Source: Frigoribacterium sp. SL97 (GTDB lineage: Bacteria > Actinomycetota > Actinomycetes > Actinomycetales > Microbacteriaceae). From it: a stretch of 64,000 nt of DNA. This document shows positions 42,088 to 50,568 of this stretch, in pieces. A model generated the notes under the pieces. That model saw only the letters and a program-made list of their open reading frames with translations, was not told the DNA's origin and did no database searches. Where the stretch lies: contig NZ_CP113062.1 in the NCBI RefSeq assembly GCF_026625765.1, forward strand, positions 3,162,001 to 3,226,000. The letters are read 5' to 3'. Made by a program: the position numbers and the translations under genes. Numbering within the stretch: the first letter of the stretch is position 1; the number at the start of each line of letters is the position of its first letter.

Positions 42088-43794
42088 CTACTCGCCGCGG
42101 TGGCTGCGGTCGGCGTCACCGGTCAGCGCCGCGCGGGCCGCACGACGACGGGTCGAGACGACGAGCGCTGCACCGAGCAGGGTCAGCAGTGCGGCCAGCG
42201 TGACCGGACCGGCCAGCTCGGCCCCGGTGAAGGCGAGACCGGTGGTCGCTGCCGCGGCGGCCGGTCGAGGCGTCGACGCGGCCGGGGCGGTCGGGCCCGC
42301 CGCGGGGGCGGCGAGCGCGGCCGGGGTCGTCGTCGGGGCGGACGTCGGCGTGGTGGTCGTGCCGGTCGCGCCGGAGACGCGGGCGAACCAGGCGTTCGAG
42401 GACGTCACGGCCTGGCCCGACTCGATGCCCCGCGCCGTCACGGTGCCGACGTCGTGGTGGTCGGCGGTGCCGGCCGTGACACCCGCGAGGGCGGCGGTGC
42501 AGTCGAACGAGGCACCGACCGCGAGGGGGCCGGCCCAGGTGACACCGGTGGACGGTCCGCCCAGGGCGCTGAAGTCGCAGCTCAGGCCCGTGACGGTGCC
42601 GTTGGCGACGACCGCGTCCGAGACCGAGACGTCGGCGAGCGCGTCGGCACCCGTGTTGGTGACCCGGTAGGCCAGCGAGGCGGTCCCGTCGGAGAGCACG
42701 ACGGCGGCGTCGGCGGTGTCGGCCGCGTGGCCCGCGGCGTCGCCCTTCGTGATGGTCACGGCGGAGACGGGGACGTCACCGCTGCCCACTCCCCCGGCGG
42801 AGGCCTGGACCTTCGAGGCCGTGACCCGGCTGCCGGCGGCGACACCGGCCCGGACGGTCGACGCAGTCGCGGCGTTGGTGAAGGTCTGCGGGGCGGTCGC
42901 GGTGCCGGTGGGGGCGGCGAGGCTCACGGCGACGGCGGCACGGTACTGCGCGGTCCGCGTCTGCGCGCCCCACGAGACCGTGTACCCGGAGTCGGTGCAG
43001 TCGAACGAGGCCGGGGTCACGGCGACCGGTGCGGCCAGCGAACCGTCGGCCTTGGTGCGGATCTCGGTGAAGACGGCGGTGTCGCAGTCGAACGACCACG
43101 CCTCGCCGACGGGGACCGAGTCACCGACGGTGGCCGAGTCGAACGGCCCCATCGGCGTGTTCACGCTCCAGACGAGGAAGTCGTCGGCCACGAGTCGACC
43201 CTGGTCGGCACGGGTGTAGGTGCCGAACTTCGTCACGACGTCCGATCCGCGCAACACACCGGTCGGAGTGACGACGGTCGTGAAGTCGCGACCGTCGTTC
43301 GTGGTCGACGTGAAGGGGGTGGGCACGCCCGACGGGGTGGTGCGTCCCTCGAAGTCGGACGTGACGAAGGCCTGGCCGCTGACGTTGAGGTGGTCCTCGG
43401 CGTAGGCGGTCATCGTGAAGGTGACCACGGACGGGCGCGTCCCGACGACGGCGGCGTCGGCCACGACCGCACCGGTGGCGGGGTCGCGGAGCGCGAAGTC
43501 GGTGGGCAGGTTCTTCAGGTGCTCGCTGAGCGCCAGCGTGAAGGTGTCACCTGCGAGGGTGTCGTCGGGCACCTGCCACGCGATCGTCGTCGTGAGCTGG
43601 GAACCCTGCTTCGGCGTGGTCGGGGTGACCGTCACGTTCGTGATGGCACCGTCGATCTCGGCGGCCCGGGCCGGAGCCGCGGTGCCGGTGAGGGCGGCGG
43701 TGCCGGCCAGGGCGAGGGTGGCGAGCAGCGCGGCGGACAGGCGCAGGGCCCTCCGCCCGCGACGGGGAGACCCCTCGAGGGTGAGCGAATGCAT
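42088..43794 (-). CDS. LAFTG cell-wall-anchored surface protein with Ig-like repeats
   Basis: 568 residues. A signal peptide covers 1-45 (ending APARAAE). Beta-sandwich, adhesin-like domains follow (VTVTPTTPKQGSQLTTTIAWQVPDD; FTEIRTKADGSLAAPVAVTPASF; and a DUF11/CARDB-like VLSDGTASLAYRVTNTGADALADVSVSDAVV). A Thr/Pro/Ala-rich wall-spanning region leads to a C-terminal LAFTGAE sorting motif, a hydrophobic helix and a basic RRRAAR tail. It is anchored by a sortase, not encoded here. It probably serves adhesion. A TAGTTT hexamer about 120 bp upstream is a candidate promoter. Confidence 0.88.
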   Translation of the reverse strand: MHSLTLEGSPRRGRRALRLSAALLATLALAGTAALTGTAAPARAAEIDGAITNVTVTPTTPKQGSQLTTTIAWQVPDDTLAGDTFTLALSEHLKNLPTDFALRDPATGAVVADAAVVGTRPSVVTFTMTAYAEDHLNVSGQAFVTSDFEGRTTPSGVPTPFTSTTNDGRDFTTVVTPTGVLRGSDVVTKFGTYTRADQGRLVADDFLVWSVNTPMGPFDSATVGDSVPVGEAWSFDCDTAVFTEIRTKADGSLAAPVAVTPASFDCTDSGYTVSWGAQTRTAQYRAAVAVSLAAPTGTATAPQTFTNAATASTVRAGVAAGSRVTASKVQASAGGVGSGDVPVSAVTITKGDAAGHAADTADAAVVLSDGTASLAYRVTNTGADALADVSVSDAVVANGTVTGLSCDFSALGGPSTGVTWAGPLAVGASFDCTAALAGVTAGTADHHDVGTVTARGIESGQAVTSSNAWFARVSGATGTTTTPTSAPTTTPAALAAPAAGPTAPAASTPRPAAAAATTGLAFTGAELAGPVTLAALLTLLGAALVVSTRRRAARAALTGDADRSHRGE

Positions 43795-44079
43795 GGTGGT
43801 GCCTTTTTCGGGTAGGTCAGACGCGCGCCTCGACCTGTTCCCCCGGTGCCGTGTTCGGGTACGGCGCCGGGGTCGGGTGAACGGGGATCGTCACGTCTCG
43901 GGTGACACCCAAACTAGGGCCGACGTGCCGACCGTGTCCACCATCGGGGGGACAGATCACCCGGACGAGGAACGGGCGACGAGGGTGGCGCCCGGGCGAC
44001 GGACGTTCCGCGGTGCTCCGTGCGCCGTGCGCCGTGCGCCGTGCTCGGTGCGCCGTGCGCGTTGCGCCGTGCGCGGTTT

Positions 44080-44166
44080 GCCGGGAACTCCTGCCCCCTG
44101 CCCGACACCCGCCCCGATTCCCCCGCAGGCGAGCCCACACCGCAGCACACGCCAGGAGTTGCCGAC
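44080..44166. repeat. palindromic element copy 7
   Basis: 87 bp: left GCCGGGAACTCCTG, right CCAGGAGTTGCCGAC. First of three copies at ~100-bp period. Confidence 0.88.
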
Positions 44167-44180
44167 ACGGACCACCCCCG

Positions 44181-44266
44181 GTCGGCAACTCCTGCCCCCT
44201 GCCCGACGCCGGCCCCGACTCCCCCGCTGGCGAGCGCCACCGCAGCACGAGCCAGGAGTTGCCGAC
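44181..44266. repeat. palindromic element copy 8
   Basis: 86 bp with textbook ends GTCGGCAACTCCTG and CAGGAGTTGCCGAC. The interior is nearly identical to copies 7 and 9. Confidence 0.92.
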
Positions 44267-44280
44267 ACGGACCACCCCCG

Positions 44281-44365
44281 GTCGGCAACTCCTGCACGCT
44301 GACCGACGCCGGCCCGACTCCCCCGCTGGCGAGCGCCACCGCAGCACGGGCCAGGAGTTGCCGAC
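44281..44365. repeat. palindromic element copy 9
   Basis: 85 bp, same ends as copy 8, exactly 100 bp downstream of it. The 14-bp linker ACGGACCACCCCCG is conserved between copies. Confidence 0.92.
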
Positions 44366-44424
44366 ACCACGGGGCGGGGCGGGAGGGGGCGGGGCAGGCG
44401 GGGCGGGCGGGGGCGGGGACGCGA

Positions 44425-44468
44425 GGAGGCGGTGGTCGCCCTCCCGAGGGAAGGTGACCACCGCCTCC
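44425..44468 (-). terminator. terminator downstream of the subtilase
   Basis: Perfect 13-bp arms GGAGGCGGTGGTC / GACCACCGCCTCC with an 18-base GC-rich loop, ~80 bp past the subtilase stop on the minus strand. Confidence 0.8.
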
Positions 44469-44475
44469 GGGTGGC

Positions 44476-44539
44476 TCAGGCCGTCAGGCCGTCAGGCCGT
44501 CAGGCCGTCAGGCCGTCAGGCCGTCAGGCCGTCAGGCCG
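44476..44539. repeat. octanucleotide tandem repeat (TCAGGCCG)8
   Basis: Eight exact TCAGGCCG units between the subtilase stop and its terminator. Copy-number change here would alter only the 3' untranslated region. Confidence 0.95.
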
Positions 44540-44545
44540 CGGGTG

Positions 44546-47500
44546 CTACCCGCGCCAGGGGAACCAGCCGTGGAAGAGGTCGCCGAGGGCGTTCCAGATC
44601 CACTGCAGGATGTCACCGAGGCTCCAGCCGCCGGGGTGTCCGGGCTGACCGGGGTGGCCGGGCTGGCCCGGGCCGGGCCCCGGGTCGGTGGGCGTCTCGG
44701 GCTCTTCTCCCGAGGCGACCGTGAGATAGGTGACCTGTCCGGTGTCGCCGTACACGACGCGGCCGAGGAAGGTCTGCTCGTAGGGCAGGCCCGTCCAGGA
44801 CGCGGTCAGCGTCGCCGTCTCGCCCAGCCCTGCGGAGAGGGTGGCCGGGTCGACCGCGAAGCCCCCGACGGCCGTCGCCGGGTCGAGCAGGTACGACGTC
44901 AGCGTGTAGTCGAGCTGTCCGGCACCGCTGTAGAAGTCGACCAGCAGGACGTACTCGCCCGCCGCGGGGGCGTCGAGGTCGATCTGCTCGTCCGCCGAAC
45001 CGGTGGCCGAGGACGCCGCGAGCCGGTCGGGCGCACCGTCCGCACCAGCCGTGTAGAGGAGCAGGTCGAGGTCCGCGGTGTCGTCGGCGCTGTCGAGCAC
45101 GAAGCGCGCGTGGCTGGTGCCCTCGGCGACCGTGACCGGCGTCTCGGCCGCCGCGGTGCCTGCCGCGCCCGAGCCGGTCGTGACCTGCCCGGCGGCGAGG
45201 CCCTCGGTGGTGAGCGGCAGCTCGAGGGTGTCGCCCGCCGTGACGTCGAACGCCTTCTCGCCCGTGGCGCCCTCGCCGGCCACCTCGGCCGGTGCCTGCA
45301 GCTGGACGGGGCGCACCGCGAGCGGGCTGCGCACGTCGTGGGTCCCGTCGGACCAGGTGAGGTAGCCGGTGGCGAACTGGTCGAGCTCCGCCGTCGTCCG
45401 GGTGAAGGTGACCGTGTAGTCCTGCTCCTCGCCCGCGGCGCCGAAGGTCAACGTCGAGGGTTCGACCGTCGCCGTCACGCCGTCCATCTCGATCGGGGCG
45501 ACCGTGTAGGTCCCCGCCCCGGTCGAGGTGACGGTGCGCGTGACCTGGGCGGTGCCGGCCAGCGAGCCGACGCTGATCGACGGCAGGTTGAGCGACGAGT
45601 CCGTGCCCTCGACGGTGTCGATCGAGTCGACGTAGGCCTGCCAGTCGGCCGGACCGTTCTCGTAGAGCAGCCCGGGTTCGAGGAACGCGGTCGGGTCGAC
45701 GTGGCCGGCGCCCTGGGCGAAGACGTCCCGGCTCGGAGCACCGTCCTCACCGACGAGGTCGTAGGCGGTCGTCATCATGGCCGACTTGACCTCGTCCGGG
45801 GTCCAGTCGGGGTGGACGTCCTTCGAGAGGTAGAGCGCGGCCAGACCGGCGATGTGGGGGGACGACATCGACGTGCCCGAGAGGAACTCGTACGTGCCGG
45901 GCTCGCCCTGCGCGTTGGCACCGTCGGCGAGGATCGCCACGCCGGGGGCCGAGATGTCGGGCTTCAGCAGGTTGCCGCCGTCGGCCGTCACCGGGCCGCG
46001 CGACGAGAAGCCGGCGATCTGGGGGGTGGCGGGCTCGGGCAGTGCGCCCGGGTTGCCGTCGAGCAGGGTGACGGTGGCACCTTCGGTGTCGGCGTACGCG
46101 TGGACCGCGTCGTAGTCGTCGGCGTTGAGGTGGACCGTGGGGACGGCGTGTTCGTCGAGGTCGACCGAGCTGCTCGTCGGGTTGACCAGCACCATGCCGA
46201 TGCCGCCGGCGCGCTCGACCTCGGCCGACTTGGCCGTGCGGTCGTAGACGCCGCGGTCGCAGAGCACGATCGTGCCGGCGGCCTTCGCCGGGTCGAGCGT
46301 GTCCGGTGCGCAGAGGGTCACCGCGGTGGCGTCGGCGCCGTCGGCCGCGACGGCGGTCGACGAGACGAAGTCGCCCGTCAGGCCGTCGGTGCCGGTCGGC
46401 ACGGTGATCGAGCCGCCCAGGTAGTTCGTGCCGTCGGCGGTCTGCACCGTCGCGCTGTAGCTGGGGATGGTCGACGCCGCGACCGTGGTGATCCACGGTG
46501 CCGCGTTGTCGGCGGTGGTCGCGGTCGGGCCGTCGTTGCCGGCCGAGGCCGCCACGAAGACGCCGGCCGAGGCCGCGCCGAGGAACGCCTGGTCGGTGGC
46601 CGAGAAGGTGCTCGTGGCCCCGCCTCCGCCGATCGAGTAGTTGATGACGTCGACGCCGTCGGTGACCGCGGCCTCGATGGCGGCGATCAGGTCGAGCGTG
46701 GCGCAGCCGTCGTCGTCGGTGGCGACGCGGTCGGGGCCGTCCCAGCAGACCTTGTAGGCCGCGATCTTGGCGGCCGGGGCGACGCCCGAGACGGTGCCGA
46801 ACGAACGGTCGCCGATGGTGGCCTCGACGTCGGCGTTGCCCGCGGCGGTCGACGCCGTGTGCGAGCCGTGGCCGTTGCCGTCGCGGGGAGAGAGGTACTC
46901 GCCCTGCTCCTCGGTGCCGATGTTGCCGACGCCGAAGCCGTCGACGAAGTACCGCGCACCGATCAGCTTCGTGTTGCAGTCCCCCGCGTCGAACTGCACG
47001 CCGGTCTGGCACACGCCGGTGAAGGTGCCGCCGTCGCCCTTGGCGAAGACGGTCCGGTCGCCGTCGAGGTGGGGCTCGGTGTCGCTGGCCGACCCCAGGG
47101 GGTCGCCGGCGAACGAGGCGTTGCCCGCCGCGATGCCCGAGTCGATGATGCCGACGACGACTCCTTCGCCCGCCTTCTCGCGTCCGCCGACGGCGTCCCA
47201 GACGCCGCCGTTCCCCTCGGCGTCGCCCAGCCCGAGGAACTCGGTCGACGGCGTCGCCTGCAGCTTGAGCAGCTCGTTCTTCGAGACGGCGGCGACCGAG
47301 GGGTCGCTCGCGAGCTCGGCGGCCTGGGCGGCCGTGAGGTCGGCCGCGAAGGCGTTGGTCGTGATGGCGTAGCTCGCCTGGACGGTGGCGCCGGCCGCCG
47401 CCGCGACGTCCTGCTGGACGCCCTTGAGGTGCTCGGCGTAGTCCTGCACGGGAGCGCTCTGCGCGTCGAGGTCGCTGCCCTCGGGCACCGCGGTGCGGGC

Positions 47501-47743
47501 GAGGCCCGGCTGCCCGCCCTCGTAGGTCGCGGCCGCCGGCTCGCGCAGCGTGACGATGTACTTGCCGTCGGAGAACTGGCTGTCGCCCACGACGGCCGGG
47601 CCGTCGGCGGCGAAGGAGGCGGTGGCCGGCACCGCGACGAGGCCCGCGGCGACGACGCCGGTGGCGAGGAGGGTGGCGAAACCGCCACGGAGTCGGGTGC
47701 GGGGCGGAGCGGTCGGCCTGCGTCGGCCGGATGGTGTGATCAC
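44546..47743 (-). CDS. secreted S8 subtilisin-like serine protease with PA and C-terminal domains
   Basis: 1065 residues. Signal peptide ~1-45; I9 inhibitor-like propeptide (KYIVTLREPAAAT...AVAAVSKNELLKLQAT). The peptidase domain carries Asp in VVGIIDSGI (~200), His in GNGHGSHTAS (~291), Ser in LSGTSMSSPHIAG (~623), and a PA insert (TIVLCDRGVYDRTAKSAEV...GMVLVN) between His and Ser. An Fn3-like domain and a pre-peptidase C-terminal-like beta domain follow. The end is a (GQPGHP) repeat and Trp-rich tail. It is organised like plant-type and actinobacterial cucumisin-like subtilases and is probably extracellular, degrading proteins for nutrition. Confidence 0.95.
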   Translation of the reverse strand: MITPSGRRRPTAPPRTRLRGGFATLLATGVVAAGLVAVPATASFAADGPAVVGDSQFSDGKYIVTLREPAAATYEGGQPGLARTAVPEGSDLDAQSAPVQDYAEHLKGVQQDVAAAAGATVQASYAITTNAFAADLTAAQAAELASDPSVAAVSKNELLKLQATPSTEFLGLGDAEGNGGVWDAVGGREKAGEGVVVGIIDSGIAAGNASFAGDPLGSASDTEPHLDGDRTVFAKGDGGTFTGVCQTGVQFDAGDCNTKLIGARYFVDGFGVGNIGTEEQGEYLSPRDGNGHGSHTASTAAGNADVEATIGDRSFGTVSGVAPAAKIAAYKVCWDGPDRVATDDDGCATLDLIAAIEAAVTDGVDVINYSIGGGGATSTFSATDQAFLGAASAGVFVAASAGNDGPTATTADNAAPWITTVAASTIPSYSATVQTADGTNYLGGSITVPTGTDGLTGDFVSSTAVAADGADATAVTLCAPDTLDPAKAAGTIVLCDRGVYDRTAKSAEVERAGGIGMVLVNPTSSSVDLDEHAVPTVHLNADDYDAVHAYADTEGATVTLLDGNPGALPEPATPQIAGFSSRGPVTADGGNLLKPDISAPGVAILADGANAQGEPGTYEFLSGTSMSSPHIAGLAALYLSKDVHPDWTPDEVKSAMMTTAYDLVGEDGAPSRDVFAQGAGHVDPTAFLEPGLLYENGPADWQAYVDSIDTVEGTDSSLNLPSISVGSLAGTAQVTRTVTSTGAGTYTVAPIEMDGVTATVEPSTLTFGAAGEEQDYTVTFTRTTAELDQFATGYLTWSDGTHDVRSPLAVRPVQLQAPAEVAGEGATGEKAFDVTAGDTLELPLTTEGLAAGQVTTGSGAAGTAAAETPVTVAEGTSHARFVLDSADDTADLDLLLYTAGADGAPDRLAASSATGSADEQIDLDAPAAGEYVLLVDFYSGAGQLDYTLTSYLLDPATAVGGFAVDPATLSAGLGETATLTASWTGLPYEQTFLGRVVYGDTGQVTYLTVASGEEPETPTDPGPGPGQPGHPGQPGHPGGWSLGDILQWIWNALGDLFHGWFPWRG

Positions 47744-47862
47744 GGATCGCCTTTCGATGCACGTCGTTCGGGACGTGCTGTCGGTGGTGCGCCGCAGCCC
47801 CGGGCCGCGGTCGATCCATAAGAACTACCTGTGAATGTCGGTGACCCTCTAGTAGGGGCCAT

Positions 47863-47893
47863 GGCCGAAACCGGCCACTGACCGGCTTCGGCC
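47863..47893. terminator. hairpin upstream of the subtilase, function unclear
   Basis: GGCCGAAACCGG and CCGGCTTCGGCC arms with one mismatch and a 7-base loop, 120 bp upstream of the subtilase start. It may end leftward transcription from the esterase gene or form an operator. Confidence 0.45.
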
Positions 47894-47908
47894 ACAGAGT
47901 TCACACGA

Positions 47909-47972
47909 GGAGGCGCGGGCGGGGCACCGCCGTCGTCCCCCCTTCGGCGGACGGTCACCTCGCCGCGCCTCC
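47909..47972 (-). terminator. inverted GGAGGCGCGG pair after the esterase gene
   Basis: GGAGGCGCGG at 47909-47918 and CCGCGCCTCC at 47963-47972, the latter touching the esterase stop codon. The loop is ~44 bases with its own small pairing. Confidence 0.55.
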
Positions 47973-49298
47973 CTACCGCGTCGTCAGCCCGAGCCGCGCC
48001 GCCGCCCAGGCCGTCCCCGCGCCGAGCCCGCGCGACGCCGTCGACCAGTCGTGGCCGCTGCCGGGCACGACGTGGCGGGTGACGTCCATGCCCGCGGCCC
48101 GGGCGGCCGCCGCGACGACGGGCATCACGGGCCCGTAGCGCGAGTCGGTCCCGCCGATGGCGAAGAAACCGGCACTGTCGGCGTAGGGGGCCCGGGCGGC
48201 CAGCACGGCGAGCGGCTGGGCGGCGTCGTAGGCCGCCCGGTCGCCGGCGAAGCCGCGCTCGACCGTCACCCGTGCTCCCCCGTCCAGCAGTGGTCCCCGC
48301 TGCCCCGAGACGTCGACGAACGAGGCGAAGAGCTCCGGGTGGCCAGCCGCCAGCTGGAGCGAACAGGTGCCGCCCTCCGAGAAGCCCGACACGGCCCAGG
48401 CCCGACCGGGCGCCTGGACCGAGAGGTGGCTCGTGATCCACCGGGGCACGTCGACCGTCAGGTAGGTCTCGCTGTGACCGAGGGGTCCGTCGACGCACAT
48501 CGGGTTGTTGGTCGGCCGCTCGAGCTGGTCGGGCATCACGACGATCGGCGCGAGGCCGTGATGCGTGCGGGCGAGGGTGTCGAGGGTCTCGACCATCCGT
48601 CCGGCGTCGACGAGGTTCTCCGGGGCGGCGCCGGGACCCTGTCCGGACAGGACGACGTCGACGGGCAGGGGCGGCGGATCGGCCACGAGGGCGGCGGGCG
48701 GCAGGTACACCAGGGCGTCCCGTGCGTCGAAGTGGGACGCCGTGCCCGGGATGGCGACGCTGCCGAGCCGTCCGCGGGACGGCAGGTCGGCGGGTGCCCG
48801 CCAGGTGCGTCCCAGGTCCGGGGCCGCCGGGGTCGACGTCCGTCCGGCCCGCACGGCCGCCCCCTGCGCGACCGGGACGACGAGCGGCGAGACGTCCGAC
48901 ACGCCGAGCAGGGCCCCCACGGTCGGGAAGAGCCCGCTGTCGCGGTCGATCGCGAGGCCCGTGGCGAGGGCCGTCACGACGATCGTCGAGGCCGCGAGGA
49001 CCCGCCGCCCCGCGCCTCCGCGCACCACGGCGACCACGGCCGCGCCGACCACCGCCAGCAGGGCCCCGACCCAGAGACGGTCGACCCAGGTGGGCGGGAC
49101 GTCGAGGACGTCCTCGACGTCTCCGAGCCACCAGGTGACCAGCGCGCCGAGGCCGGCCCCCAGCGCGGCGGCTGCGGCGACCCAGCGCCACCAGGTGCGG
49201 GCCCCGCGCGGACGGCGCACCGTCGAGACCACGAGCGCCCCGGCCACGGCGTACACGGCCGCGAGGGTGCCCGCGGACATCAGGGAGAGCCTCAGCAC
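47973..49298 (-). CDS. membrane-anchored esterase (alpha/beta hydrolase, esterase D-like)
   Basis: 441 residues. Four N-terminal membrane helices (to about residue 120) are followed by an extracytoplasmic esterase domain of the mycolyltransferase/esterase-D type: PVDVVLSGQGPGAAPENLVDAG, VVMPDQ, nucleophile in VSGFSEGGTCSLQLA, acid in AIGGTDSRYG, and histidine in PGSGHDWSTASRGL. This architecture is common in actinobacteria for envelope lipid or carbohydrate ester chemistry. The GTG start is preceded by CGGAGCC. Substrate unknown. Confidence 0.86.
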   Translation of the reverse strand: MLRLSLMSAGTLAAVYAVAGALVVSTVRRPRGARTWWRWVAAAAALGAGLGALVTWWLGDVEDVLDVPPTWVDRLWVGALLAVVGAAVVAVVRGGAGRRVLAASTIVVTALATGLAIDRDSGLFPTVGALLGVSDVSPLVVPVAQGAAVRAGRTSTPAAPDLGRTWRAPADLPSRGRLGSVAIPGTASHFDARDALVYLPPAALVADPPPLPVDVVLSGQGPGAAPENLVDAGRMVETLDTLARTHHGLAPIVVMPDQLERPTNNPMCVDGPLGHSETYLTVDVPRWITSHLSVQAPGRAWAVSGFSEGGTCSLQLAAGHPELFASFVDVSGQRGPLLDGGARVTVERGFAGDRAAYDAAQPLAVLAARAPYADSAGFFAIGGTDSRYGPVMPVVAAAARAAGMDVTRHVVPGSGHDWSTASRGLGAGTAWAAARLGLTTR

Positions 49299-49388
49299 GA
49301 GGGCTCCGCACGGGGACGATCGATCACGTCCGGACGCTATCGAGGCGACTCGATGGGTGAGCCGTGAGAGGGCTGGGCGTCGGCTGAC

Positions 49389-50515
49389 TCAGACCCAGCC
49401 GCGGCGTGCGGCCTCGACTCCGGCGTGGAACCGGTTGCTCGCGCCGAGCTCGTCGAAGAGGGCGTGCAGGCGCCGCCGGAGCGTGCGAGACGAGATGCCG
49501 AGCTGACCCGCGATCACCTCGTCGGTCGCCCCCGCCGCCACGAGGGCGAGCAGGTCGCGCTCGGCGGGGGTGGGGGTCGCATCGCGAGTCGCGCCTCCTG
49601 GTCCCGCGACGGCACGGTGGCTCCCGACGTCGCCGGCACGGTCGACGACGACGACGCCAGTCGCGCGGCCACCGCGGCCCAGTCGACCGCGGCCCCACCG
49701 GCCCCTGGGGTGCCCGGCACGGGCAACGCGCTGCGCCACCGGGCCTCGAACAGGTCGTGGAGGGCGGCGACGAGCGGCTCGGACTCGGTCACGAGGGCCT
49801 CGGGCCGGTCGGGGTCGTGCCCGATCGAGACGAGGGCGACCCGGCGGTCGGCGACGGCGAGCTTGACCGGCAGGTCGTGCGTGATGCGGGCCTCCTCCCC
49901 GTCGGCGCCGAGGCGGTGGACGCCCTGCCAGCTGCCGTCGGCCGAGATGCTGGCGACCGTGTAGACCGCCCGCCACCGCACGCCGCGCCCGAGGGCGACC
50001 CGCTGGGTGGACTCGTTCGACGCGACCACGTAGGGCGGACGGTCGAAGGCGACGAAGTCGGTGGTCGCCCGGTGCTCCAGCCTCGAGTACCAGTCCCCCA
50101 CGGCCGCGTGCCCGACGACCACCCGCGTGAGTTCGTCGGCGTCGTGCGGGCGGCGGCCCTCGTCGAACAGCGCTCCCAGCTCGGGCACGGCCGCGCGCAC
50201 CTCGACGAGCGCGTCGGCACGCGCGGCGACGACGGCCGGCACGGCCACGCGCGGGTCGACCGCGCCGTAGCCCTCGCCCCCCGCCGAGCGCTGGACGAGC
50301 CCGAGCGAACGGAGGCGCTCCAGGGCGGCCAGGGCCGTCGCCTCGTCGAGGTGCACGGCCCGTGCCACGGCCTGGGGAGTCGGCCCGGCCGCCGCTCCCG
50401 CGGCGTCCGCCAGCCCGGCCCCGGCGACGACGTGACGGTAGACCGCGACGGCCACGTCGTCGATCCCGAGGGCGGCGAAGGACGGAAGGGGCACGGGACG
50501 ATCTTGCCCCGTCAC
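49389..50515 (-). pseudogene. LuxR/TrmB-type transcriptional regulator interrupted by a frameshift
   Basis: The first ~290 codons (from GTG at 50515) encode a TrmB-like helix-turn-helix (ATALAALERLRSLGLVQRS) and a middle ligand-type domain, then continue into a nonsense tail stopping at 49514. The expected C-terminal LuxR helix-turn-helix (TPAERDLLALVAAGATDEVIAGQLG...RRLHALFDEL) is intact but in another frame, ending at 49389. The span is 1127 bp, not a multiple of three. The frame change falls at about 49580-49640, where a CAGGAGGCGCG motif sits (49591-49601). Either a recent inactivation, a sequencing error, or, less likely, a recoding site. Confidence 0.75.
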
Positions 50516-50541
50516 AGCCGACTCTTGGTAGCGTCGTCCAG

Positions 50542-50568
50542 ATGACCGGACACGGGGCGGGGCGGTGA
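50542..50568 (+). CDS. eight-codon upstream ORF coupled to the PIG-V-like gene
   Basis: ATG at 50542 lies seven bases after a TAGCGT -10 (50529-50534), so it is where a leaderless transcript would begin translation. It encodes MTGHGAGR, and its stop overlaps the GTG of the next gene (GTGA). It may simply deliver ribosomes to that GTG. Confidence 0.45.
   Translation: MTGHGAGR

Larger units (their letters stand above)
43795..44545. other. non-coding gap with three palindromic elements and a terminator
   Basis: Left part: promoter and leader of the surface protein. 44010-44075: GCGCCGT-type repeats. 44080-44365: three tandem palindromic elements. 44366-44420: G-rich tract. 44425-44539: terminator and octamer repeat of the subtilase. 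No gene seen. Confidence 0.75.

Noticed and set aside
43902..44457. Apparent coding frames across the gap upstream of the surface protein
   Set aside because: Reading the palindromic elements gives repetitive VGNSW/SCRHG-type peptides on both strands; no start signal or homology.
44425..44539. Insertion sequence end or attachment site at the octamer repeat
   Set aside because: No transposase or integrase nearby and no matching inverted ends; a slippage repeat plus terminator explains it.
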